Source: Acidobacteriota bacterium (GTDB taxonomy: Bacteria; Acidobacteriota; Terriglobia; Bryobacterales; Bryobacteraceae). Taken from it: a stretch of DNA of 64,000 nucleotides. Location: assembly GCA_947470805.1 (NCBI GenBank), contig CANIVU010000037.1:1-64000 (forward strand). Reading direction: 5' to 3'. Shown piece by piece: positions 36,008 to 45,745 of the stretch (positions within the stretch are counted from its first letter, which is position 1; every line of letters begins with the position of its first letter). The notes under the pieces are model-generated. The model searched no databases, had not been told where the DNA came from, and saw only the letters and a list, made by a program, of their open reading frames with translations. The translations under genes and the position numbers were made by a program.

Positions 36008-36681
36008 CAAATACCCTCCACCGTTTCGGACCCGCCTCGTCCTTCCGGGACGACTATGTGGTCTTCGCCATATGCTCGCGCGGCAAGAACGACAAAGACG
36101 CTCTGCCAAAGCTGCGGCAGTTCCTGGCCATGGCGATCCCGTTCAAGCCTGTGAATCTGGGCGACGCGCGCCACGGCGGTTGCCTGCGGCCATCGAACGA
36201 AATGAGCCCGTTCAACCACTGGACCCGCGACATGACGCCGGACCTGGAAGAGGTCGTGCGCGGGCTCGATGCGCCCACCACGGTGGCCGCCGTTTTCGAC
36301 AATCGCGCCGCGGCCGTGGACTTCCTGAAGAAGGTGAAAGAGGCCGATCTCGGGATGAGCATCAACATCTCGACGTCGGTTGAAAACGCGGAGGCCTGTT
36401 GCCACGAGGTCGGTATCCCGCGGCATTCTGTCGGCTATTCGCTGGGCTTCGAAGGCAAGACGGAGAAGCTGCCGAACACGCAGACGATGCTGCTGTCGAC
36501 CATGTGCGGCCACGGCATGGTAAGCCATTCGCTGGCTAAGAAAATGATCGACTGGGTGAAGGAAGGCCGCCGTACGCCGGAGCAGGCCGTGACGTATATG
36601 GCCCGCTTCTGCTCCTGCGGCGTGTTTAATCCCAGCCGCGCCAAGCGCGTGTTGGAAGACGCCCGCCACGCGATGAAATAG
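36004..36681 (+). CDS. Conserved Cys/His-rich protein, unrecognised family
   Basis: 225 residues from GTG at 36004 (the codon overlaps the ferredoxin-like stop). Conserved-looking metal or Fe-S candidates: LGDARHGGC near residue 60, AEACCHEVG, STMCGHGMVSHSLAKKMIDWV near 165, and FCSCGVFNPSRAKRVLE near 205. Eight cysteines in 225 residues is high for this genome. No membrane helix or signal peptide. The SxxSFRDDYVVFAICSRG opening is a Rossmann-like strand pattern. I do not know the family. Context (MFS transporter, ferredoxin) suggests a catalytic partner in one pathway. Confidence 0.75.
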   Translation: MTNTLHRFGPASSFRDDYVVFAICSRGKNDKDALPKLRQFLAMAIPFKPVNLGDARHGGCLRPSNEMSPFNHWTRDMTPDLEEVVRGLDAPTTVAAVFDNRAAAVDFLKKVKEADLGMSINISTSVENAEACCHEVGIPRHSVGYSLGFEGKTEKLPNTQTMLLSTMCGHGMVSHSLAKKMIDWVKEGRRTPEQAVTYMARFCSCGVFNPSRAKRVLEDARHAMK

Positions 36682-36686
36682 CAAAT

Positions 36687-36718
36687 AAAAAGGCCGCCCC
36701 CGAAAGGGCGGTCCTTTT
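36687..36718. terminator. Bidirectional terminator between the Cys-rich gene and gap
   Basis: A-rich run, GGCCGCCC, small loop, GGGCGGTCC (one-base bulge), then TTTT. It can serve both convergent genes, with U-tracts on each side. Confidence 0.85.
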
Positions 36719-36734
36719 CAAAACTACGCTGCGA

Positions 36735-37799
<1,065 letters not shown>

Positions 37800-38096
37800 T
37801 TAACCCGCCGCCGCCTGCCGCAACGCCGCTTCCAGCTCGTCCTTACCCATCGTTGTGCTGATGAACAACTCCTGCCGGGCCCCATCGCTTAGCGCAATCG
37901 CCTTCCACCCATTCGTCACCGGTACGGTCACACGAACCTTTACCGGGCCGCGCGCGTCGCGCACAATGGCGATTCGCCCAGGTACAATCGACCGGATCTC
38001 TTCCCGCTCCTTCAACAGCCGCTCCAGCATGCCCCGAACGCCATCCAGGATGCTGTGTTCGATCTTCAGGCGGTTGTTCTCGGCACGTAGGCGCAT
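37800..38096 (-). CDS. Small conserved hypothetical protein after tamB
   Basis: 98 residues: helical N half (MRLRAENNRLKIEHSILDGVRGMLERLLKERE) and a beta-rich C half (IRSIVPGRIAIVRDARGPVKVRVTVPVTNGWKAIALSDGARQELFIST). No signal peptide; family not recognised. It begins three bases after the TamB-like stop and is probably the last gene of the outer-membrane biogenesis operon. The C half resembles a small metal- or nucleic-acid-binding domain only superficially. Confidence 0.8.
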   Translation of the reverse strand: MRLRAENNRLKIEHSILDGVRGMLERLLKEREEIRSIVPGRIAIVRDARGPVKVRVTVPVTNGWKAIALSDGARQELFISTTMGKDELEAALRQAAAG

Positions 38097-38099
38097 GGC

Positions 38100-41000
38100 T
38101 TATTTGACCTGCTTTCGTACCTGGAAATCCACCCCAAACGCGCCATTTTCATCCCGCAACGCGATCAGCGACCACTCTTTACTCAAGTTCCACTCAAAGC
38201 GCACCACCTGCTGCTGGGAGCGGTTCAGGTTGGTGACGAACGTGATGGTGACGTCTTTCGACACCTGCTGCTCCACGGTCACGCGCGCTTGCGGCGTGCC
38301 TTCCAGGCCGGCGATGGTTGGGTCGATCTTGATCCGGCTGACGCCGAAGAAGCGCTGCAGTTGACTGGATATGGGCGCCGAAATCGCGCTGCCGAGCAGG
38401 GAATTCGCGCCGCTCTGCAGGAACGAACCTGTGGCCCCGCTCTGGCTGCTGCCCACCGTAGACGCCGTTGGCGACCGGCCAACAGTCAACAGCGCGATGA
38501 TCTCGCCGGGCTGCAGCGGCGGATCCGAACGGTAGCTGACGTTGAGTTTATCGATGGGTCCGGTGAAGTTGACCGTCACGTCCACACCGCGGACGCGCGT
38601 TTCCAAATCCAGGTCCAACGTCGGTTCCACTTTCGTCGGGTTGTAAAAGCTCACTTCCCCGCGCTTAATCGTGTACTTATTGCCGAAGAAGTTGATGTCG
38701 CCCTGGCTGATCGTAATCCGCCCCAACGCCACCGGCCGCGCGCCCGTGCCACGGATTTGCAAATTCGCCTCCGCCTGCAGGTCGTTGGTCAGCGAAGTCG
38801 TGAACTGCGTTTCCGGCGCCGTCCGCACCTTCACGTCAATCTGCATATTCGCCAGGAATTTATTGCCTTCCTTCGGCGTACTCTGCACGCGGCTGGATTC
38901 CGCCAGCAAGCTGCCGATATCGGTCCGGGGCGTAAAGCCCGAGCGCAACACGGTCACCGTCCCGGCCAACAGACTCCGCTCCGTTGTACCGCTCAGGCTG
39001 ATGTTCGCATCGGCCACCGTGCTCACTCCTTCCGGGTAGCGAATACGCACGCGCGCCGCCTCGGCCTGCAGGCGATAGAACGTGTCCTCACCGGAGAAAT
39101 CGATGAACCCGCTCAGCGCCAACCCGCCCCCACCGGTCTCCGCCGTCAGCTTATTCTCGATCGTCGCGCGCCGCCGGTCGAACAGCACGCGGCCGCTCAC
39201 CTTATCCAACCCATTCGGCAACCCTTCCACGTTCAACGTCGCGTTCTTCAACTCCAACGCGCCGAAAACCTGTGGGCTCGCCAGCTCTCCGCGAATGTTG
39301 GCCTGCATAGTCGCCACGCCGCTCGCGACAATATCGGGGCTAAACGCGCGCAGCCCTGCCAGGTTCAACTGCCCGTCGACCTTCAAATCCCACGGCCGCT
39401 TTTCCGCCAGCGAGAAGCTGCCCGCCGCCGACAGATTCGTGTCCTTTGCGACAAATCGCGCCGAACGAATCGTAACCGTGCGGCCCTCCGCACTGAAATG
39501 CACAACGCCGTCGTTGCGCAATTCGAAGTCCTGCGCCGTTGTTTTGCCGGGGAGCGTCTGGCGCCGGGCGGGCCTCGCACTCAGGTCCTGCAGTTTAACG
39601 TCCACTTTCCAACGATCGATGTCCAGCGCGGGTCCACTGAAATCCACGGCGCCACGGAACCCGCCCACAAAGGGCCACGATTCCGCCGCCACCTGCGCGG
39701 GTCTCAGCTCGTTAAAGACGGAAAATGGCAGCTGCCCGAACTCCAGATGGGCAGATCCGGGATAGCCGGGACTCAGCTGCCATTGCGAAGTCGCGGTGAT
39801 GGCAGACCCGCGCAGCGACCCCTTGGCACCCAGTTGTACCGACGTGCCCTTTGTGGACGCCGTCAGCGCGATTTCACCGTACTGGCGTCCGTCAATCAAC
39901 ACGCTCGCCAACCGGCTCTCCCCGTCCAACGACGTCAGTTGCGGCTCGCCATTCACAACCCTCGCCTGGAAGCGCCCAGTCCCCGTCATTACGCCGCCGG
40001 TACCCTTCCGTAGCGATTGCACCTCCGGCAACGTGCCCAAATCCAGCCCACCCAATTGGAACGCCGCCGTCACTGTTCCGTTCTTCCAGTCCGCGGGCCG
40101 GTGCGAATACGTTCCGGAAACCGTGACGCGCGCCGCGCCACGCTGCGCCTCCAACGAGACAACTTGCAGCTGACTCTGCCCGTGCCGCAACGTGGTCCGG
40201 ATTCGGTCCAGCCGTTGTTCTGCGTATGCGGGCCGGAACCAGTCCAGCTGTAATTCGCCGCGCGGATCGTCCACCGTTCCCTGCACCTGCGCCGTCGCAT
40301 TCATCAGCCCTTCGACGGGCTCTGCGAACCCCGCCTCTTTCCGCAGTTTCCCGACGTTCAGGCTTTTCCCCTCCACGCGCAGGTCAACGGCGCTGCTACC
40401 GCTCGCCCGCCAGTTGTGCAGCGAAATCGTTCCTGTGCCAGTCGCCGTGGCCCCGCCCTCGGAGACGCTGAATCGCGTGAGCGTCAGCTTATCGGCGGAG
40501 GCCACCAAGGTAGTGCTCAATGCATCCAACTGCACATTGCGCCAACGTGCCTCTAACGCCCGCAACTGCCCCGCCACCAGCGGCTCACGCAGCTCACCGG
40601 ACACCGTTCCTTCAAACAACACCGAACCGTTCTTCTCCAGCGTTACCGGCAGCGGATCATTCTCCCCAAACAATGCCAGCGCCGGACGCAGCTCATCCAG
40701 CCTGGTCGCCGAAAACTTCACCCGCATTGTCTGCTTCAACGTGCCAGCGAAGTCCAGCCGCATGTTCGGCGTGGTCAGGTGCGAATCCCGTAACACCACC
40801 TGATTCGTCGCACGATCAAACTTCGCCGTCAGCTGCCCTTCCAACGGAATGCCCCCGTCCGAGGGCGTCACGGTGAGGTCGGTCTCCACCGCCAATCCGC
40901 CCTTCCATTTCCCCTCTAAACGCAGCGGCCCCGACAGTACCGCGCCGTACCCAACCGCCTTGTTCCCGCTCCGCGCCATCACTGTCGCCAGCGATAGCCC

Positions 41001-42083
41001 GTTCACAACGCCATCCACCAGATACCCGTTGTAGCCGGGCAGCGCGGCTGTTCCCATAAAGGTGCCTTCCGCCGCGCGCACCTGCAACGCCGTCACATCC
41101 AGCTCTTTTTCCGTTGCCACCACTCGCCCCGTCGCCGCCACAGGCGTCACCCGCGTACCGGCCACCGTCACGTCAAGCGCCGGCCCCCGCACGTCGCCTT
41201 CGTAGCGCACCCGCGTCCCGCCTAGCCAGGCAAACTTGCCGGACGATAGAATCTTCCCCCGCCCGGACGGGGCGTGGAACAGGCGGTCGGATTCTGTCAG
41301 GTCCGTCTCCACATCTAGCGCAAACTCCCCCGACGGATTTTGGAAACCGGCAATCCGCCCGGTACCCGTCACGATGCTAGGCCCCGACACCAATCGCAAT
41401 CCCGAAAACGCGACGGCATCCTTCTCCACCTCCACCGTCACCGCGGCGTTCAGTGGCAACCGCGGCAACCCGTCGGCCTGTACTTCCAACGCATCGGACG
41501 CCACCGTCCCCTTATAAACAGGCCCTGTCGCGTAGTAGTCAAAGCTGGCCTTCACGTTCTTCCCGCTCACTGAAAAACGGTACTTCTTGGCGTCGTAATT
41601 GAACTCGCCGTCGCGAACCACGAAGCCATCGGCGGCCAGCCGCAAGATCTCCTCCACCGGCCCGCGCCCCGTTGGTGCCCGCTTCTGGGCCGGTGAGGGA
41701 ATGTTGGTCCGGCCCTCGGCATCGACGATCACATTCACCCGGGGGTGCAGGATTTCAATCCGCCCCACATCCACACTTTTCTTCAGAAACGAGAGGATCT
41801 TCAATTCCACCCGAACCCGCTCCGCCGAAACCAGCGGCACAGCCCCGGCCGGCTCCGTCCCGTGCAGCGTGAACCGCTCCACCGTTGCCCACAGCATCCC
41901 CGGGTCAAAGTCCACACGGCCCAATTCCGCCTTCCCGCCCGTGGCCTTCTCCACTTCCTGCACTACCCGCACTCGCAGCTTTTCCCGCAACCATTCGCTG
42001 CGCAACACCCACCACCAGCCGCCGTACGCCAACACGGCCAGCACGGCCAGCCCCGCCATTCCCCGCCGCAAAAAGCGCTTCAT
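38100..42083 (-). CDS. TamB-like translocation/assembly module protein
   Basis: 1327 residues, typical of TamB. One N-terminal helix (about 8-26) anchors it in the inner membrane, followed by an AsmA-like start (LREKLRVRVVQEVEKATGGKAELGRVDFDPG) and a very long beta-helical periplasmic region of repeated short strands. The C-terminal TamB domain has ATVLRSGF-like repeats, RGTGARPVALGRITISQGDINFFGNKYTIKRGEVSFYNPTKVEPTLDLDLETRVRGVDVTVNFTGPIDKLNVSYRSDPPLQPGEIIALL and DVTITFVTNLNRSQQQVVRFEWNLS. These proteins bridge the two membranes and help insert outer-membrane proteins or move lipids. ATGA overlap with the SurA-like gene. Confidence 0.92.
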   Translation of the reverse strand: MKRFLRRGMAGLAVLAVLAYGGWWWVLRSEWLREKLRVRVVQEVEKATGGKAELGRVDFDPGMLWATVERFTLHGTEPAGAVPLVSAERVRVELKILSFLKKSVDVGRIEILHPRVNVIVDAEGRTNIPSPAQKRAPTGRGPVEEILRLAADGFVVRDGEFNYDAKKYRFSVSGKNVKASFDYYATGPVYKGTVASDALEVQADGLPRLPLNAAVTVEVEKDAVAFSGLRLVSGPSIVTGTGRIAGFQNPSGEFALDVETDLTESDRLFHAPSGRGKILSSGKFAWLGGTRVRYEGDVRGPALDVTVAGTRVTPVAATGRVVATEKELDVTALQVRAAEGTFMGTAALPGYNGYLVDGVVNGLSLATVMARSGNKAVGYGAVLSGPLRLEGKWKGGLAVETDLTVTPSDGGIPLEGQLTAKFDRATNQVVLRDSHLTTPNMRLDFAGTLKQTMRVKFSATRLDELRPALALFGENDPLPVTLEKNGSVLFEGTVSGELREPLVAGQLRALEARWRNVQLDALSTTLVASADKLTLTRFSVSEGGATATGTGTISLHNWRASGSSAVDLRVEGKSLNVGKLRKEAGFAEPVEGLMNATAQVQGTVDDPRGELQLDWFRPAYAEQRLDRIRTTLRHGQSQLQVVSLEAQRGAARVTVSGTYSHRPADWKNGTVTAAFQLGGLDLGTLPEVQSLRKGTGGVMTGTGRFQARVVNGEPQLTSLDGESRLASVLIDGRQYGEIALTASTKGTSVQLGAKGSLRGSAITATSQWQLSPGYPGSAHLEFGQLPFSVFNELRPAQVAAESWPFVGGFRGAVDFSGPALDIDRWKVDVKLQDLSARPARRQTLPGKTTAQDFELRNDGVVHFSAEGRTVTIRSARFVAKDTNLSAAGSFSLAEKRPWDLKVDGQLNLAGLRAFSPDIVASGVATMQANIRGELASPQVFGALELKNATLNVEGLPNGLDKVSGRVLFDRRRATIENKLTAETGGGGLALSGFIDFSGEDTFYRLQAEAARVRIRYPEGVSTVADANISLSGTTERSLLAGTVTVLRSGFTPRTDIGSLLAESSRVQSTPKEGNKFLANMQIDVKVRTAPETQFTTSLTNDLQAEANLQIRGTGARPVALGRITISQGDINFFGNKYTIKRGEVSFYNPTKVEPTLDLDLETRVRGVDVTVNFTGPIDKLNVSYRSDPPLQPGEIIALLTVGRSPTASTVGSSQSGATGSFLQSGANSLLGSAISAPISSQLQRFFGVSRIKIDPTIAGLEGTPQARVTVEQQVSKDVTITFVTNLNRSQQQVVRFEWNLSKEWSLIALRDENGAFGVDFQVRKQVK

Positions 42084-42703
42084 GGCTTCGCGCCCCCTGG
42101 CTGCAGCGTTTCAATCCGCGTCACCTGCCGCACTTCTTTCAACCACCGGTCCAGGTAGCGGGAAGACTCTTCGGCGATGAACTCCACCTCCAGCGCGTCT
42201 CTCCTCTCTTCGAACGGCGGCTTCGCCCCGGCCGGCGTCCACTTGGCGTAGAAGGCGCGCAGCGCGTCTTCGGTCACTTGCACAGCAGGCCGGAAGCGGT
42301 AGGTGATAAACCGCGCGAACGTGATCTGCCACGCCACGTTTTCGGCGACATCGGCCTCCGTCAGCTTGTACTCCCGCAACTGCGCGGCAAACGCCGCGGG
42401 CCCGCCCAACTGCGCGCGAATCTGGTCCACCCCGGCACGCACCTCGTCCGGCTGCGCCACCGGATACCGGCTGATGCGAATCTCTTCCTTCACCAACGCC
42501 TGCTCAATCAAACGGTTCCGGTTCAACTCCCAAACAGCCTCGGTCTCCTGCAGAGGCTCCTTCGCCAGAAGCGCCGCGTTCCGCAGCGAACGGCGCACCA
42601 TGCTGTCCGTGATGACAGTCCGCCCGACGGTGGCCACAATGCCGTCCACGATCGCCGCCGAAGCCGCCAGTGCCAGCACGAAGATGAGGCTAAGCTTCCT
42701 CAA
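42080..42703 (-). CDS. SurA N-domain-like periplasmic chaperone without PPIase domains
   Basis: 207 residues with a signal peptide (MRKLSLIFVLALAASA). The mature part resembles only the helical N-terminal SurA/PrsA chaperone domain: VDGIVATVGRTVITDSMVRRSLR, ETEAVWELNRNRLIEQALVKEEI and the return helix with YLDRWLKEVRQ. No parvulin PPIase domain is present, so it should be a pure holdase. It overlaps both neighbours by four bases (ATGA), sandwiched between the BamA-like and TamB-like genes, which supports delivery of outer-membrane proteins to that machinery. Confidence 0.85.
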   Translation of the reverse strand: MRKLSLIFVLALAASAAIVDGIVATVGRTVITDSMVRRSLRNAALLAKEPLQETEAVWELNRNRLIEQALVKEEIRISRYPVAQPDEVRAGVDQIRAQLGGPAAFAAQLREYKLTEADVAENVAWQITFARFITYRFRPAVQVTEDALRAFYAKWTPAGAKPPFEERRDALEVEFIAEESSRYLDRWLKEVRQVTRIETLQPGGAKP

Positions 42704-45624
42704 AATGTCTGCCCCAGAGAGAAGTGAAACTGCAGCCCGTTGATCCGCTGCACCAGCCGCGACCCCCCGCCCTGTACCAGTTCTTCGCGCGTTCCCTTGA
42801 ACCCGAAGAAGCGTGGCGAGTTCGGCGAGTATCCAACGTCGAACCGAACCGGGCCCACCGGTGTTCGATACCGGATGCCGAACCCCAGCGTGTGCACCGT
42901 GTAGTCAAAATCCTGCACATCTTTCTGCGTTGTGCGGAAAGAGATTTTGTCCAGATCCTTATACACGTTGCCCATATCGTGGAACACCACGCCGCCGATC
43001 GTATCGCCGATCAGCGGGAACCGCATTTCCAACGTATTCATCAACAAGGCCTTGCCTCCCAGCGGGAAGCCGGTCGACAAATCCCGTGGCCCGGCCTGGT
43101 TGTCCGGGAACCCGCGATGTGTCGAGCCACCACCGGAGAAGAACCGCTCCGGCAACGGGACGTCCCGCGCAAGAGTTCGCCCGCTGAGGCTATACATCCC
43201 GCCAAGCGTCGTCAAACGCGCCAGCACCCAATCCTTCCGGATCCGGTGGTACGTCGAGTTGCGATAGAGCAGCCGCAGGAAGTCCGACTGCGACCCGAAG
43301 GCGCTGCCCGCAAACCCGAAGTCCACGGTGTTGTAGACGCCGCGCCGGGAGTCGATCGGATCGTCACGCTTGTCCTGCACAAACGAGGCGGAAAAAATGC
43401 CAAGCCGCACGGGCTGTGAAAACAGGGGGATCAGCGCCGGATCGATGGATAAAGTCGATTGGTCAATCTGCACGCGGCGGAACGTAAAGCGGTACTGGAA
43501 CGTGTTGGCCTTCGATAGACGCTGGCCCAACTGGATACTGCTTTCCACACGTTGCGCGGCGAAGGTCCGGATGTCTCTCGAGTTGTCGTAGAGCGATGTG
43601 AAACTCAAGTTCAGCTTGTCATTGCCGGTAAACTGCGGCGCGTAATAATTGACGACCACGCGCTCCTGAAACGCCGAAAGCTGCCCACGAAAACTCACGG
43701 TATGACCGAGGCCCATGAAGTTCACCCGGCTCACACCCAAATTCACACGCGGTGAAAATCCAGGCGCGCCGGCCGGTGCATTGAACGTTCCCAAACCACC
43801 GCCGATGCGGGCCAACTGCGCGCCAAACCCGAACGTGTAGCTGTACCGGCTGGCTTCCTCCAGCCGGTACAGAACGTTTTTGTCCCGCTCATTGCCCTGC
43901 GGATTCTGCAGCGCGATATCCACCTTCGCGAAGATTCCCAGATCGTACAGCTTGCGCTGCGCGTCGATGATGGCGCTCTGCGATAGCGGGTCGCCCGTCT
44001 CCAGCGGAATGCGGTCGTAGATCAGACGCGGCCGCGTCGTCTTGTAACCACCCACCAGCACACGGCGCACAAAATTCCGCCGGCCCTCCGTCACGTCGAT
44101 CTTCACGTTCACACGCCGCGAGGCCGCGTCCGGCTCCGTGCGCACTTCCAGCGTCGCGTCCGGATAGCCACTGTTGAAATAGAAATTCAAAATCGTGTCG
44201 CGGTCGGAGACCAACGCCGTTTCCGAGAACGGCTGCCCCTCGGCCGTCTGCAATAAACCCTTCAGATAGTCGAAATCCCGCAGGTTCACCCCGTTGATTT
44301 CAGCACCGGAAACAAACCACTGCGGCCCCTCGGAGATGGTCAGAAACAGGAACACCTCCTCCGCCTTGGCCTGCTTGTCACGCTCCACCCGCGTCGATAC
44401 CTTGACGTCCCGAAATCCGTTCGCCCGATATAGATATTCGATCGCTTCCACGTCTTTGCGCACCAACTCCTCGCTATACCGCCCGTTGCGATACCGCAGG
44501 ATTGTCGCCGGTGTGATCAACATGCGTTCGCGAATCGTCCGCGTGTCGAAATACTCGTTCCCCTTGATGTCCAAGCGCGTCAGCTTGTACCGCGGCCCCC
44601 GGTCCACCGAATACAAAATCGTCTGCGCGCCATTGGCCGCCACCGGCGAGGATTCAAAATCCACCGCCGCATCGAAGTAGCCCTGCCCCTGCAAGTACTG
44701 CGCGATGTTGCGGCTCCCTTCCTGCAACAGATCCCGGTCCACGGACCGCTCCTGATACACCGGCACCAGTTGGCGTAACTTCCCGCGCGACAACCTCATG
44801 CCGTCGGTCCGGATCTCAATCTTCGGCCCGGCCTCAATCCGCAGATGCGGCCGCACACGGTTTACTTCCGGCAGATATTCCAACCCCTCCAGCGCCACCT
44901 TTGCCATCAGGAAATCCCGCGCCTGAAACGAATACCGGATCCGTTCCAACCCCGTCTGCACGCGGCTTTCTGTTACCTGCTTATACCCGGCCAGGCCCCA
45001 CAGCCGCTGCCATCGCGTCGTCCGCAGAATCGCCAGATCTGTCCGCCCCGTTTGCCCTTCGATCACCGGCGCGACGAACCGCGCCCGCGGCCCATGCTTC
45101 AAATTGAACGTGAGGTTCACCTGCTGCGTCAGCGGCTCGTACTCAAACCGCGGATCCACCGTTGCTTTGTACAATCCGTTCGCCCGCATCAACGCGATGA
45201 TGCTCTGGCTCGACTGCAACAGATAGTCTTCCGTAAAGTCCTGCCCCAGTTCCAATCGCGACGCCGAGATCAACTGGCTATCGTTCGGCGGATCCACCGA
45301 CCCGTTCACCGTCACCTTCCCCACAAACCACGCCGGATCTGTCCGGAACTCCAGTATCACGTCATCGCCGGACATCACCGCGTCCACATCCACGGTGTAA
45401 AAACGCCCCGTCTCGTACAGCCTCTCAATCGCTGCACTAATCTTCCGGCTATCAAACAGATCCCCGACCTTCACCGGGTTCATCTGCTCCATCATTGCCA
45501 GCGAATACGGCTGCGTCTCCGGGGCATAACGAATCCCCGCAATGCGCTTCCCCGCGTACGGAGAATCCTGCGCATGGCTAATGGCGGTGCAGAAGAATAG
45601 AACCAGCACCGACACAATTCTCAT
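42700..45624 (-). CDS. BamA/TamA-like outer-membrane assembly protein
   Basis: 974 residues from MRIVSVLVLFFCTAISHAQ, a clear signal peptide; a TTG eight codons upstream (45648) is the alternative. Several POTRA domains run to about residue 570 (IEILYETGRFYTVDV, YFDTRTIRERM, EYLYRANGFRDVKV, LYDLGIFAKVDIAL); the barrel follows with Bac_surface_Ag pattern GLGHTVSFRGQLSAF, SKANTFQYRFTFRR, RRGVYNTVDFGFAG, RFFSGGGSTHRGFPDNQAGPRD and GIRYRTPVGPVRFDVGYSPN. The final residue is Phe, the C-terminal signal of outer-membrane barrels. First gene of the operon with the SurA-like and TamB-like genes, so it functions as a TAM-type or lineage-specific insertase. Confidence 0.92.
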   Translation of the reverse strand: MRIVSVLVLFFCTAISHAQDSPYAGKRIAGIRYAPETQPYSLAMMEQMNPVKVGDLFDSRKISAAIERLYETGRFYTVDVDAVMSGDDVILEFRTDPAWFVGKVTVNGSVDPPNDSQLISASRLELGQDFTEDYLLQSSQSIIALMRANGLYKATVDPRFEYEPLTQQVNLTFNLKHGPRARFVAPVIEGQTGRTDLAILRTTRWQRLWGLAGYKQVTESRVQTGLERIRYSFQARDFLMAKVALEGLEYLPEVNRVRPHLRIEAGPKIEIRTDGMRLSRGKLRQLVPVYQERSVDRDLLQEGSRNIAQYLQGQGYFDAAVDFESSPVAANGAQTILYSVDRGPRYKLTRLDIKGNEYFDTRTIRERMLITPATILRYRNGRYSEELVRKDVEAIEYLYRANGFRDVKVSTRVERDKQAKAEEVFLFLTISEGPQWFVSGAEINGVNLRDFDYLKGLLQTAEGQPFSETALVSDRDTILNFYFNSGYPDATLEVRTEPDAASRRVNVKIDVTEGRRNFVRRVLVGGYKTTRPRLIYDRIPLETGDPLSQSAIIDAQRKLYDLGIFAKVDIALQNPQGNERDKNVLYRLEEASRYSYTFGFGAQLARIGGGLGTFNAPAGAPGFSPRVNLGVSRVNFMGLGHTVSFRGQLSAFQERVVVNYYAPQFTGNDKLNLSFTSLYDNSRDIRTFAAQRVESSIQLGQRLSKANTFQYRFTFRRVQIDQSTLSIDPALIPLFSQPVRLGIFSASFVQDKRDDPIDSRRGVYNTVDFGFAGSAFGSQSDFLRLLYRNSTYHRIRKDWVLARLTTLGGMYSLSGRTLARDVPLPERFFSGGGSTHRGFPDNQAGPRDLSTGFPLGGKALLMNTLEMRFPLIGDTIGGVVFHDMGNVYKDLDKISFRTTQKDVQDFDYTVHTLGFGIRYRTPVGPVRFDVGYSPNSPRFFGFKGTREELVQGGGSRLVQRINGLQFHFSLGQTF

Positions 45625-45745
45625 CCAGCGAGTGCGCAGCGCCACCAACAGTCATGATAACCCGCCGGGCCACCCGGAGTGACCGCGAGTTTACATGAGA
45701 GCCCTATCCTATATGGCATAATGTGGCCATCCTGGAGGGAGTCCC

